The notes below the pieces were generated by a model. The model was not told where the DNA came from. It worked only from the letters and a program-made list of their open reading frames with translations, and made no database searches. Below are positions 15,673 to 23,620 of a stretch of DNA of 36,751 nucleotides, one piece after another; positions within the stretch are counted from its first letter, which is position 1; the number at the start of each line of letters is the position of its first letter. The DNA is taken from assembly GCA_030148165.1 (NCBI GenBank), contig JASBTZ010000004.1, forward strand, positions 1 through 36,751. The letters run 5' to 3'. The position numbers were made by a program, and so were the translations under genes. The DNA comes from Bacteroidota bacterium. Lineage in GTDB: Bacteria; Bacteroidota; Bacteroidia; Flavobacteriales_D; Crocinitomicaceae.

Positions 15673-16557
15673 TTGAATCAATTACCATTCATACCAAACC
15701 AAATTTATAAACGATCATCAATCCATGATCAATATGGAGGTAATCGTCAAAGTGGTATTTGCCCTACATCAAAATTTCCGTACATATTTATATTTAGTGG
15801 TTCAGGAGGGAAGCAACATGGTTATAAAGATCAATGGGAGAATGACAAGGTGTTTTCCTACACAGGTGAAGGGCAATCTGGAGATATGGAATTTACAAGA
15901 GGTAATTTAGCTCTTCGGGAACATTTGAATGAAGGTAGGCGGGTATTTCTATTTCAATATGTTAAATCAGGTTACGTCAAGTTCATTTCTGAGTTAGAAT
16001 TCTTCGATACGGGCTTTTTCGAAACACATGATACAACAGGTAAAGAACGTTTGGGTATAAAGTTTTTCTTTAAGAAGGCAGGATCGCATTTATACATCAA
16101 ACCAGAACAATTAGATGAGCCGCAGGCAGTGGCGGAAAGTCAAAAAGCATTGAAAATAATAATGCCGAACGTGACTGAAAGAAAAGGATTAGTTACATCT
16201 AGAGTTGGTCAGGGAGCGTATCGAAAGAGTATAATGCACAGATGGGAATACCAATGTGCTATCACCAATTTTAATGATCCTAGAATTTTGATTGCCTCCC
16301 ATATCATCCCATGGAAAGATTCAAGTGATGAGCAACGGCTAGATGTCGATAATGGCATTCTCTTATCACCGACTTACGACGCATTATTCGATAAACACTT
16401 AATTAGTTTCGAGGATTCAGGCAAAATTATTTTATCGGATGAAATTGAAAGCAAGGCTTACAATCAGATAGGAGTTTCTGGAACAGAAAAGATTCGAGAC
16501 CTTTCTTTAGGAAATAGAAATTATCTTGAGAAGCACAGGGAGCGATTTGCTTCGTAG
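15673..16557 (+). CDS. HNH endonuclease with SRA/DUF3427-like N-terminal domain
   Basis: Residues about 10-140 (YKRSSIHDQYGGNRQSGI, then GYKDQWENDKVFSYTGEGQS and GDMEF) have the YGG...GEGQxGD pattern of DUF3427 and SRA-like domains, which read modified bases. The C-terminal part is an HNH_2-type nuclease: the CxxT-like knuckle is replaced by CAITN, then ASHIIPW with H210, DVDNGILLSPTYDALFD with N227, and H242. This architecture suggests a modification-dependent restriction enzyme acting on phage DNA with altered bases. The start is TTG 15673, directly after an in-frame stop. No downstream ATG lies before the conserved domain, so a non-ATG start is needed. It is a stand-alone gene at the right end of the island. 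Confidence 0.85.
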   Translation: MNQLPFIPNQIYKRSSIHDQYGGNRQSGICPTSKFPYIFIFSGSGGKQHGYKDQWENDKVFSYTGEGQSGDMEFTRGNLALREHLNEGRRVFLFQYVKSGYVKFISELEFFDTGFFETHDTTGKERLGIKFFFKKAGSHLYIKPEQLDEPQAVAESQKALKIIMPNVTERKGLVTSRVGQGAYRKSIMHRWEYQCAITNFNDPRILIASHIIPWKDSSDEQRLDVDNGILLSPTYDALFDKHLISFEDSGKIILSDEIESKAYNQIGVSGTEKIRDLSLGNRNYLEKHRERFAS

Positions 16558-16634
16558 TCAGTAACTTGTTAGCTTAGTAATCGAACAGGCCAAAAGTCAA
16601 TGCAGAGATTGGCCGGAGGTACGGTAATAATAAT

Positions 16635-17318
16635 ATGGTTATGATTCGAGTTTTAGTTGTATTGATTTTTTCATTACCACCAGTAGTTGCTTTTAGTCAG
16701 ACATGGATTGATTTTGATGATGTAGTGATTATTGATGACACGGTTTTCAATAAAAAAACTGGAGAATATTATAGCGGTCTGATCACAGACCACTATGATG
16801 ATGAAACGCTTAAGCTAAAGGTTCGATGTTCAAACGGTCTAAGAACTGGAAAATTTGAAACGTTTTATTCTGATGGAACAAAACACATAGTCGCCAATTT
16901 TGAAAATGGAAAGTTAAACGGGACATCATATTCTTATAGTATGGAAAATGCTTGGAATCAAGGTGATCCTCATCATTGTTATCTAAAACAAAACTTTAAA
17001 GAAGGAATACTCCATGGGCCTTACGAGTCATATTATTCGAATGGCAATATTTGGCAGCAAGGGACTTATGTAGCCGGCGAAGAAACAGGAGAACACAAGA
17101 TATTTAGAAATAACGGAAACTTGTTCGCATTCGGATTCGTGTCTAACGGACTGGCAATGTACGAATGGATCATATTTGACGAGGACAAAGAAATAGAATG
17201 TAAAGTATATTTTAACAATGAAGGTAAGGCACGTTCTTCAGAAGGTAATTGTGACAGAGTATTTATTGGATCAACTGATATAGATGACGTTATCCGTTGG
17301 TCATTGGAGCTGAATTGA
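16635..17318 (+). CDS. Secreted MORN_2 (YwqK-like) repeat protein
   Basis: A signal peptide (about 1-21, ending VVAFSQ) precedes a series of MORN_2-type repeats: LKVRCSNGLRTGKFETFYSDG, GKLNGTSYSY, KEGILHGPYESYYSNGNIWQ and GEETGEHKIFRNNGNLFAFG. Proteins with these repeats are abundant in Bacteroidota and are often labelled YwqK-family antitoxins, a name with little functional support. The C-terminal 60 residues are acidic and unassigned. It is likely exported and may bind surfaces or other proteins. Two ATGs (16635 and 16641) precede the signal peptide; either is possible. The 77-bp gap after the HNH gene contains a GGCC...GGCC hairpin but no clear promoter. Confidence 0.8.
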   Translation: MVMIRVLVVLIFSLPPVVAFSQTWIDFDDVVIIDDTVFNKKTGEYYSGLITDHYDDETLKLKVRCSNGLRTGKFETFYSDGTKHIVANFENGKLNGTSYSYSMENAWNQGDPHHCYLKQNFKEGILHGPYESYYSNGNIWQQGTYVAGEETGEHKIFRNNGNLFAFGFVSNGLAMYEWIIFDEDKEIECKVYFNNEGKARSSEGNCDRVFIGSTDIDDVIRWSLELN

Positions 17319-17389
17319 TCACGTTACAATATTTCTAAACACAGCTCGTTAGTTATTTAATCATCAAGACTTCAACACTACGTTGATGC

Positions 17390-17420
17390 CAACCGACCCT
17401 TCGGCAAGCTCAGGGCGGCG
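17390..17420. repeat. Short GC-rich palindromic repeat
   Basis: The 265-bp gap between the MORN_2 gene and the next small gene holds a GC-rich island, cgacccttcggcaagctcag followed by ggcggcgccctcag, in otherwise AT-rich DNA. Its core GGGCG-G-CGCCC is palindromic. It resembles the ctcaggg/cctgag repeats seen at 1974 and 2459, so it is probably a member of the same dispersed family. The open frame across it (17430-17705) is not supported as a gene. Confidence 0.45.
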
Positions 17421-17583
17421 CCCTCAGAAATGAGAGACCGTTCAGAAGCAAGATCGAAGCGCAGGGCACGGTGGAAAAAAGATGAGAGGTCGCACCACCT
17501 AAACGAATTTGCGAATTCCATTTCTTACTTGATGATGTATTGTTTAACCGGGTTGGTATTTACCGGCCATAAATCTTTACATC

Positions 17584-17943
17584 ATGAAACAGTTTCTTTT
17601 AATTATTGCAATGGCCGTTTCACCTCAGCTATTTGGGCAGGGCGTGATTACCATCAAGAACTTACGACAAGCCTATCCGTTTGGACAGTTGTTCAATGTG
17701 GATAAGCGACAATTGCGGAATTACGCATTTCTGTATGATTATGATACCTATGTCAATTACTACCTGGATTCCATTTTAGTCCAGTACAAAGGGACTATTG
17801 AAGAAGGTACTCTTCTTGACGATGGTGACCTTGAATACTATTTAGATAGTGGTAATGGCTATGGTTGCACAATTACATACCGTCGCTATGATGATGAAAC
17901 TTCCATGCTAAGAATTTGGACCTATGCCATTATCGAAGAATAA
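17584..17943 (+). CDS. Small secreted protein, unknown
   Basis: The 119-residue product has a signal peptide (MKQFLLIIAMAVSPQLFGQ, cleavage near residue 19). The mature part is about 100 residues, rich in tyrosine and aspartate (LYDYDTYVNYYLDSILVQY, DLEYYLDSGNGYGC). It has one cysteine and no recognised domain. The end overlaps the following frame by 20 bp, so the two may be co-translated. Export to the periplasm or outer membrane is supported by the signal peptide only. Confidence 0.7.
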   Translation: MKQFLLIIAMAVSPQLFGQGVITIKNLRQAYPFGQLFNVDKRQLRNYAFLYDYDTYVNYYLDSILVQYKGTIEEGTLLDDGDLEYYLDSGNGYGCTITYRRYDDETSMLRIWTYAIIEE

Positions 17944-18379
17944 CTATAAAGCCCCGATTCCGGAAGGTCCAAAGACACGTAAAGATCTTTGTACGAATAT
18001 TATTTACAGGGAAGAAAAGCGTGTGTCTGTATCATTTACCACGCTGGTTATTCGAGTGAATCGTCTTGAAGAAGTCTTTGGTTCCATTGAAGAGTTTCAT
18101 GAATTGCTGGACATTACCATGATATGCAATGGAGAATTGTTATGGGTCAAAGAAATGCAGTCGCCTGCCAGTTATCTGGAACAAATGGTTGTCGAAAAGC
18201 TAGTGCCAAAAGGATTTCAAGTTAATGTTGATTTGGCATTTGTCTCAGAATACATGTTGGATTACATGAAGATGGAGAATAACCTGGAATTGCTTGGTAA
18301 ACCGCATCCATCTTTGAAAGAGATCAATTGGCTGAAAAGTGTAATTGAATGGGAAGGGCAATATGTGTGGTTGAAATAA
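17924..18379 (+). CDS. Cytoplasmic hypothetical protein
   Basis: The 151-residue product overlaps the preceding secreted-protein gene by 20 bp. It has no signal peptide or membrane helix and reads as an alpha/beta protein (SVSFTTLVIRVNRLEEVFGS, EFHELLDITMICNGELLWVK, GFQVNVDLAFVSEYMLDYMK). I do not recognise the family. A perfect 10-bp hairpin lies immediately downstream. Start ATG 17924 is the first in frame; whether the initial residues overlapping the upstream gene are translated is uncertain. Confidence 0.65.
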   Translation: MPLSKNNYKAPIPEGPKTRKDLCTNIIYREEKRVSVSFTTLVIRVNRLEEVFGSIEEFHELLDITMICNGELLWVKEMQSPASYLEQMVVEKLVPKGFQVNVDLAFVSEYMLDYMKMENNLELLGKPHPSLKEINWLKSVIEWEGQYVWLK

Positions 18380-18380
18380 A

Positions 18381-18406
18381 AATCCCCTGCCTCTCAGCAG
18401 GGGATT
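18381..18406 (-). terminator. Rho-independent terminator between convergent genes
   Basis: AATCCCCTGC (18381-18390) pairs perfectly with GCAGGGGATT (18397-18406) around a 6-nt loop. On the minus strand the stem is followed by TTTATTTC, which suits the minus-strand gene at 18430. On the plus strand no T run follows, although the hairpin may still end transcription of the gene finishing at 18379. Confidence 0.8.
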
Positions 18407-18429
18407 ACACCGAATCTAAATCATCATAA

Positions 18430-19122
18430 CTACTCTCCATAGCCTCCCGTATTAGATTCACTTCCCGAACTCGGGTTCTTCAGGTCAACAATGATCCGGG
18501 CGTTTTTGTACTTGTCAAAAAACTCCGGGTTGTCTTCCTGTAGCACTACCATCAGCTTGTCCAACTGTAGCTTCAGCATCAAGCTGATCTCTCGATCCAG
18601 GACCTTGATCTGCGCGGTGATCGTCTTGCGTTCAACGATCGCATTACGAGGCGCGGTGAAGAGGACCTCGAGCTCGTCCCGAAGCGTTTGCAGCTCCGTG
18701 ATGCTGTTTTGGTCCACACCGAAATCACCCAGATCATTCACATGCTCCGTCGCTTTCTCAATTATGAGATCCACGACTTGCAGTGCGTGCTGATGCGCGC
18801 CCATGCGGATTGACCATTTGTTGATTCGCATTTGCTCGATGAGTCCGGCCTTATTGGTAATGACCGCAAAGGCAGCGATCGAACTTGCCATCGAAAAGGC
18901 TTTTTCGGAAACCTCCTCGCGTTTGGCATCTTTAACGGCACTCACACCTACGAGCGCCAGTCCCTGATTGTAGGCATGCGTTTGCAGCAAGTCCACCTTC
19001 GAACTAAACGTGTTGAACACGGTGTCGAAAGCAGGTAGTCCTGCCCATGCGCTACTGTTGGCCTCAACGACCGACTTCACGGCCTTGTACATCGCCAACT
19101 TGTTCTTGATTGATTTAATCAT
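18430..19122 (-). CDS. Helical cytoplasmic protein, unknown
   Basis: The 230-residue product is almost entirely helical. An alanine-rich middle (EKAFSMASSIAAFAVITNKA) is followed by a long heptad region (SITELQTLRDELEVLFTAPR and LKLQLDKLMVVLQEDNPEFF), and the end is a flexible SSGSESNTGGYGE tail. The histidine-containing stretch RMGAHQHALQVVDLI recurs in a conserved but unnamed Bacteroidota family I recall only as hypothetical. No signal or membrane segment is convincing. GC content and codon use are higher than in the defence island, which suggests native chromosomal DNA from here onward. The gene is monocistronic with its own terminator. Confidence 0.75.
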   Translation of the reverse strand: MIKSIKNKLAMYKAVKSVVEANSSAWAGLPAFDTVFNTFSSKVDLLQTHAYNQGLALVGVSAVKDAKREEVSEKAFSMASSIAAFAVITNKAGLIEQMRINKWSIRMGAHQHALQVVDLIIEKATEHVNDLGDFGVDQNSITELQTLRDELEVLFTAPRNAIVERKTITAQIKVLDREISLMLKLQLDKLMVVLQEDNPEFFDKYKNARIIVDLKNPSSGSESNTGGYGE

Positions 19123-19318
19123 AACGTAAGGTATTGTGTTCGCTTAACGAGAACCCGACGAGTCGACACCCTGTCTCACATCACATGCTCTCACTCCACG
19201 AACGGGTTAAAACTCATCAAGCTGTACAGCTGATAACGTGCCGAAGACTCGTCGTTAACAGAAGTTTAAGTTAAAATAAGTGAAGACGGGTGAAGCATTG
19301 AGTGAAGTGTAGTGGAAG

Positions 19319-19440
19319 GGAGGTGAAGAGCAAGTCGAAATTGGGTGAAAATGACTTGAAAAAGGGTGAAAATGACTTGAAATGGGGTGAAAATGAGTTG
19401 AAATGAGGTGATTTTGATCCAAAAGGAGGTGATTTCGACT
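19319..19440 (+). repeat. Imperfect tandem repeat of a ggtgaaaatgacttgaaa unit
   Basis: Successive copies read ttgggtgaaaatgacttgaa, aaagggtgaaaatgacttga, aatggggtgaaaatgagttg and aaatgaggtgattttgatcc, each about 20 bp. A second, looser run follows at 19501-19580 after a 60-bp interruption. The spacing is regular but the units drift, unlike a CRISPR array. Confidence 0.65.
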
Positions 19441-19754
19441 TTGAGTAAAGTCTACAAGCTATTTTCTATAGTGGGGAGGAGTCAAAGTTTTATCAATTTT
19501 AGTTGAAATTGGGTGGAAATGACTCAAAAAAGGGTGAAATAGGGTGAAAAATGGATGAAAAAGAGTCGAAAATGATGAAAAATCGGTTGTTTTTGATCTT
19601 CCCCCTTTGGAGGGAAGAAGAAGCGAAGCTTCTGAAGACCAAGCGTCAGCGCCGGGAAGGAGGAGGTACAGGATTTACGGCTACCACTTTATTTTATCCA
19701 TTTTCAAGTTGAGTGATCCTAGGTTCAGGAACTTTGATCTGTTAATTTAAAACT

Positions 19755-19783
19755 CCTCCCCCTTAATCCCCCTCCGGAGGGGG
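19755..19783 (+). repeat. C-rich REP-like palindrome
   Basis: The element cctcccccttaatccccc continuing tccggaggggg is the same as at 2167-2195 except that the loop is CCGG instead of CCGA. It lies next to a GGGGTGACG stretch and near the right-hand repeat array. Confidence 0.7.
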
Positions 19784-20131
19784 AAAGGTGATATTTGCCC
19801 CCGACGGGGTGACGTGGGTTTCCGATGACATGACGTGAGGTAACGAAGAAGTGTCGTCTTGTGCCGACGACTTGGCGTGAGGTAACGTTGGTTTTACTTG
19901 TCATGGCGACGACTACGCTTCTAGTCATCAAGATTTCTTTTTCTTGTTCTTTTACCATCGCCGTAAAAGAACCAAAAGGTCTAGTCCGCATTGAGCCGTT
20001 CGGGAAACTCGCCTCAAGGAGTAAAGCATCAAAAGAGTGTGACACGTCACAAACGACAAGCGCTTTTGAGCTTTACTAACCTTTCGTCTCTATTCTAATC
20101 CTCACTTCTCCAATCCGGACGGGTTTAAGTG

Positions 20132-20596
20132 AACGGGTCCCGGCAAGAAGGTACCTAGGCGCGTCTAACGGTCAAACTGCTTATCAGTATTTTTTGTCCC
20201 CTTGAGGGGACTTATAGGGGTGACTTAGTGAAAGGAAATATTGTCACCCCTCTTGATCTCCCCTCGAGGGGAGAAGCCTTAGTGTGCCTCAGCCTTTTTA
20301 GTGCTTTTCACCGAACGGGTCCCGACAAGAACGTACTTAGGTGCATCTAACGGTCAAACTGCTTATCAGTATTTTTTGTCCCCTTGAGGGGACTTATAGG
20401 GGTGACTTAGTGAAAGGAAATATTGTCACCCCTCTCGATCTCCCCTCGAGGGGAGAAGCCTTAGTGTGTATCAACCTTTTTAGTGCTCTTCACCAAACGG
20501 GTTGAGGCAAGAACGTACCAAGGCACGTCTAACAGTCAAACTGCTTATCAGTATTTTTTGTCCCCTCGAGGGGAGAAGCCTTAGTGTGCATCAACC
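20132..20596 (+). repeat. Tandem array of 182-bp repeats (two full copies and one internally deleted)
   Basis: Copies begin at 20132, 20314 and 20496, exactly 182 bp apart, each starting aacggg(t) and passing through gtcaaactgcttatcagtat. The last copy is only about 101 bp: it jumps from the first gtcccct...gagggga palindrome to the second, losing the AGGGGTGAC...GTCACCCCT interior. It ends at the stop codon of the OmpA-family gene, so the repeat supplies or abuts that stop. A further copy of the family is at 2005-2160. No protein is encoded. Confidence 0.85.
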
Positions 20597-21904
20597 TTAA
20601 TCAACAATAACAATCTCTACTCTCCGATTTAATTGCCTGTGTTCTTCACTGTCATTTGGAACGATCGGATGCATTTGACCATATCCTTTTGCCTGAAGGC
20701 GGGTAGCATCAATTTCATGGTCAACCAGGTATGTTTTGACGGCCAAAGCTCTGTTTAAGGACAGCTCCAGATTATGTTGGACCGTTCCGGCGTTATCCGT
20801 ATGACCAGCAATTTCAATCTTGATTTCCGGATGTTTTTGCAGAAACGCGACCAGGCTATCCAGATGCGAATAAGATTCTTCACGAATGATGTATTTATCC
20901 GTATCGAAATGAAGATTTTTTAGCGTGAAATGACCGTCTGCTATTAGTATGCTTTCCAGATCATGAGGGTTTTCGACAGGATCGTCAACAGTTAGTGCGC
21001 TGTCGGGCTCGTCATAAACAGGTTTAAGCAAGACATCATCCACGTAATAATAGGCTGACTTTGACAGTCGTGTCAGGAAGATATTTCGCCCGTGCTTTCG
21101 TGTCACAAAATTACTTCGCAGCCGTACTTTGTTTCGGTTTCGTCCATGCTTTTTTCGTTTACGTGTTTTTTCAAAACTGCCTATCGTCAGGTATTTTTCT
21201 CCGCCTTCTGCAACAAATGTCCCGGAGACTTTTACCCAGTTAATGGTGTCAGCAATAAATTCATTCATTTTCATTTGCGGGACGACAGGCTCTATTGCCA
21301 GATATTCCAAGCGATAAAAGGTATCACGTCTGAAGTTGAAGGCGAGCATACGATAAAACTGTTGTCTCTTTAATCTGCGCTCGGCTTTTTTTCGAGTATC
21401 ATAACCAATCACATTTAACCTGTGACCCTGAATTTTTTCACGCGAGACATGAATCCCTAAGGTATTCGTAGAGTAAGAAGAAATCTCAGCGAGTGACACG
21501 TAGAATTCGGCATAATACTTCTGACCACGAGTAAGCGTATCTTTTAATTCACTCTGAGCGTATTCACGATAGTTTTTACTCGATATACCACCACCTGTTG
21601 TATTTATTCCGATATAACTGTTACCCGTTCGAGCATGCTGATACCCCCACATGTTTTCCGGAACGCCACACATTCCGGGATCAGAACACGATTGAAAGTA
21701 ATCGGTGGTACCACGGCTAGCCAAATACCAGTTGTTCAGTTCGTCTAATTTTAAGGAATTACCTTCGCTAAACATATTTTGTGGACAGCCATTGTGTTCT
21801 TCGAAGCTATGGTTAACGACTAAGTTTGTATCATCCTGAGCTACAAGGTAGTGACTCATGAGTACGGCAACTATTAAGAGAGTAGTGGACTTCATTTTTT
21901 TCAT
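20597..21904 (-). CDS. OmpA-family outer-membrane or cell-envelope protein
   Basis: The 435-residue product starts with a signal peptide (about 1-22, ending HYLVAQ). The N-terminal 280 residues (LVVNHSFEEHNGCPQN, then a jelly-roll-like region with YAEFYVSLAEIS and YYVDDVLLKP) resemble carbohydrate-binding or beta-sandwich modules found at the front of many Bacteroidota OmpA proteins. Residues about 320-435 form the OmpA peptidoglycan-binding domain: LKNLHFDTDKYIIREESYSH, IEIAGHTDNAG, NLELSLNRALAVKTYL and QLNRRVEIVI. It should tether the outer membrane to peptidoglycan. The middle has a basic stretch (KTRKRKKHGRNRNKVRLR), unusual for an exported protein. The stop codon abuts a tandem repeat array. 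Confidence 0.88.
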   Translation of the reverse strand: MKKMKSTTLLIVAVLMSHYLVAQDDTNLVVNHSFEEHNGCPQNMFSEGNSLKLDELNNWYLASRGTTDYFQSCSDPGMCGVPENMWGYQHARTGNSYIGINTTGGGISSKNYREYAQSELKDTLTRGQKYYAEFYVSLAEISSYSTNTLGIHVSREKIQGHRLNVIGYDTRKKAERRLKRQQFYRMLAFNFRRDTFYRLEYLAIEPVVPQMKMNEFIADTINWVKVSGTFVAEGGEKYLTIGSFEKTRKRKKHGRNRNKVRLRSNFVTRKHGRNIFLTRLSKSAYYYVDDVLLKPVYDEPDSALTVDDPVENPHDLESILIADGHFTLKNLHFDTDKYIIREESYSHLDSLVAFLQKHPEIKIEIAGHTDNAGTVQHNLELSLNRALAVKTYLVDHEIDATRLQAKGYGQMHPIVPNDSEEHRQLNRRVEIVIVD

Positions 21905-22046
21905 ATCGCTGCCCTATACAAATAGCGGTCCAAACTGAAGCAAACAAGTACCATTCGATGACAATGATTAATCTCTTCCCTATAGGCTTCAAAGAATCAC
22001 CGAAAAATCATTTCGCCCTTCTTTGGAAGAATCGTAAATTCCCTGC

Positions 22047-22859
22047 ATGATACCAACGCATCGTTCGGAGAAAACAAGTCAACGCGGAATTGTGGTGAAC
22101 CATTTAGGTCAACTCAATGAATACGATTTTACGGAGCCTCACCGCCATGACTATTTCGAGTTCTTCTACTTTAAGAAAGGAGGAGGGGTGCATTACATCG
22201 ACTTCATTGAATTTGAGATTCATGCTAACTCGGTGCACATCGTCGCGCCCGGACAAGTACATCAAATGAAACGCGAACTGGATTCGGAAGGACACGTGGT
22301 CCTCTTTGAACTTCCCGCTATTGCTCCTCCGGCTGCGATTGAGAATTTCCTCTTTGAACATATCTGCCTGGACGCGGAAGAATTGAATCCGGTCTTTCGA
22401 TTGGATGCCGATCAAAAAGAAATCCTGGATCAACGCATGGGAACGATCTTCGCTTGTGCGCAATCAGGAAGTGATCTGGATAAACTACGACTGGTGAATG
22501 AAATGCAATTGTTTTGCATTGCTTGTATGGAAAAGACTGGCGACCAGGGCGTGTCCGTTAGCTCGGATTACCTGAAGTTCAGAAGAGCCTTGAAAGACAA
22601 CTTCAAAGAACTCAAAAAGGTGAAGGACTATGCCGAGTTGTTAAACATGACCGAGCGTTCCCTCAACGATCTATGTAAAGCACATTCCGGTAAGAGTGCC
22701 AGCGAAGTCATTTACGATCTTCTGATTATGGAAGCGAAACGTTTATTGCGAACCGGGATCTCTGTCAAAGAGACGGCTTATGCCTTGAATTTTGATGATC
22801 CGGCCCACTTTTCGAAGTTCTTTAAAAACAAAACAGGCAGCTCACCCAGCGATTTTTAG
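22047..22859 (+). CDS. AraC-family transcriptional regulator
   Basis: The 270-residue protein has an N-terminal cupin-type sensor (PHRHDYFEFFYFKKGGG, VHIVAPGQVHQMKRE) and a C-terminal double helix-turn-helix: RSLNDLCKAHSGKSASEVIY for the first and ISVKETAYALNFDDPAHFSK plus FFKNKTGSSPSDF for the second, the classical AraC signature. The ligand is unknown. Immediately after its stop lies a pair of direct-repeat half-sites and a TAAGTTTG promoter, so it probably activates the short transcript downstream. A decayed relative of the same subfamily lies at 35867-36055. The region between this gene and the divergent OmpA gene is 142 bp and should hold promoters for both. Confidence 0.92.
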   Translation: MIPTHRSEKTSQRGIVVNHLGQLNEYDFTEPHRHDYFEFFYFKKGGGVHYIDFIEFEIHANSVHIVAPGQVHQMKRELDSEGHVVLFELPAIAPPAAIENFLFEHICLDAEELNPVFRLDADQKEILDQRMGTIFACAQSGSDLDKLRLVNEMQLFCIACMEKTGDQGVSVSSDYLKFRRALKDNFKELKKVKDYAELLNMTERSLNDLCKAHSGKSASEVIYDLLIMEAKRLLRTGISVKETAYALNFDDPAHFSKFFKNKTGSSPSDF

Positions 22860-22860
22860 G

Positions 22861-22919
22861 ATTATACATGCCTTTGTATAATTGTACATGGTGTTACCAA
22901 CAGCGCTGCCATAAGTTTG
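22861..22919 (+). promoter_or_regulatory. Candidate AraC operator and promoter
   Basis: Two direct half-sites, ATTATACATG (22861-22870) and ATTGTACATG (22881-22890), are 20 bp apart. The second belongs to AATTGTACATGGT (22880-22892), which is followed after 19 nt by TAAGTTTG (22912-22919), a match to the Bacteroidota -7 consensus TAnnTTTG. The same 13-mer and the same 19-nt spacing occur on the minus strand at 35818-35857. Two direct half-sites about two turns apart is how AraC-type dimers bind. Confidence 0.7.
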
Positions 22920-22921
22920 TC

Positions 22922-22975
22922 ATGAACTTTAATGTAAAAGCTATGAAAAAAGTACTCCGACATATCAAACAATAG
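22922..22975 (+). CDS. Very short open frame on the AraC-controlled transcript (leader or gene stub)
   Basis: From ATG 22922 the frame reads MNFNVKAMKKVLRHIKQ; from ATG 22943 only the last ten residues. It sits just downstream of the TAAGTTTG promoter box and about 20 bp before a terminator, so the whole transcript would be near 100 nt. MKKVLRHIKQ looks like the start of a signal peptide or small protein whose remainder has been deleted. It could equally be a regulatory RNA or leader. Translation is not established. Confidence 0.35.
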   Translation: MNFNVKAMKKVLRHIKQ

Positions 22976-22994
22976 GAAATTCGAATTTCTCCAG

Positions 22995-23026
22995 GTCCCT
23001 TAGCAATCGCGTTGAGGGACTTTTTT
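22995..23026 (+). terminator. Rho-independent terminator
   Basis: GTCCCT (22995-23000) pairs with AGGGAC (23015-23020), followed by TTTTTTG. It ends the short transcript that starts near 22926. It lies just before the 3' end of the minus-strand acetyltransferase gene at 23029. Confidence 0.8.
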
Positions 23027-23028
23027 GT

Positions 23029-23517
23029 TTAAAGGAGCAACTCCCAGAAACCCACATCCATCCAGCGACCAAACTTCTTACCGACCTCGGTGAAGTGTCC
23101 CACTTTTCTGAATCCAAATTGTTCGTGAAGCTTCACGCTTGCTTCGTTGGGTAGGGTAATGACGCCAATTACCGAATGGAAGTCTTGCTGTTTGAGCAGA
23201 TCGATTAGCTCCCGATAGAGTTCTTTTCCGATTCCCTTTCCAAAGTGTTTCGGGTCGACATAAACGGTACTCTCTGTGGTATAGCGATACGCAACTCGTT
23301 CCCGAAAGGTGGTGGCATAGGCATAACCGAGAATCTCATTATCAATTTCATATACGATGTAGGGAAATCCCTTTTCGAAGTGAATTTGCTGAATTCGCGA
23401 GCGCATGTCATCCGCGGTGATCAACGTTTCTTCAAAGGTCACGCCGGACGTTTCGATGTAGTAATTGTACATCGTAGTTAAAGATTCAGCATCTTCCAAT
23501 TTAACGTTGCGTATCAT
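23029..23517 (-). CDS. GNAT-family N-acetyltransferase, phosphinothricin-acetyltransferase-like
   Basis: From ATG 23517 the protein is 162 residues, typical of the PAT/Bar and MddA branch. It starts MIRNVKLEDAESLTTMYNYY and contains the acceptor-side YRYTTESTVYVDPKHFGKGI, with the acetyl-CoA loop (HFGKGIGKELY), VIGVITLPNEASVKLHEQFG and a final GRWMDVGFWE. All are family hallmarks; the conserved R/TxExTVYV and N/E-S pattern are visible. It would transfer acetyl from acetyl-CoA to a small amine, perhaps an amino-acid analogue. The frame continues upstream to 23556, but MIR at 23517 matches the normal family start. Confidence 0.88.
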   Translation of the reverse strand: MIRNVKLEDAESLTTMYNYYIETSGVTFEETLITADDMRSRIQQIHFEKGFPYIVYEIDNEILGYAYATTFRERVAYRYTTESTVYVDPKHFGKGIGKELYRELIDLLKQQDFHSVIGVITLPNEASVKLHEQFGFRKVGHFTEVGKKFGRWMDVGFWELLL

Positions 23518-23620
23518 GGGATTAAATTTAGCATTTCCTAAAACTTTGGCAATCACTCCAAACGAGCTTGCGAGTTGATAAGGACAATTAAAAACAAACG
23601 CAACCGCATAAAGTATTCAA

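Larger units (their letters stand above)
19123..20131. other. Long non-coding region with low-order repeats and palindromes
   Basis: About 1 kb with no supportable gene. From 19265 to 19585 a loose unit related to gggtgaaaatgacttgaaa recurs about ten times, mixed with ggtgattttgat variants. A half palindrome cttccccctttggaggga is at 19599, a full C-rich REP-like element at 19755-19783, a gacgtgaggtaacg/ggcgtgaggtaacg direct pair at about 19832 and 19869, and a GTTCTTTTAC/GTAAAAGAAC hairpin at 19946-19972. Predicted open frames here are short and repeat-made. Confidence 0.75.

Noticed and set aside
17430-17705. Frame encoding a basic 91-residue peptide
   Set aside because: Starts in a GC-rich repeat and overlaps the better-supported secreted protein at 17584 in another frame.
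20132-20596. Possible CRISPR array
   Set aside because: The period is 182 bp with near-identical full units and no short repeat/unique spacer alternation; no cas genes nearby.
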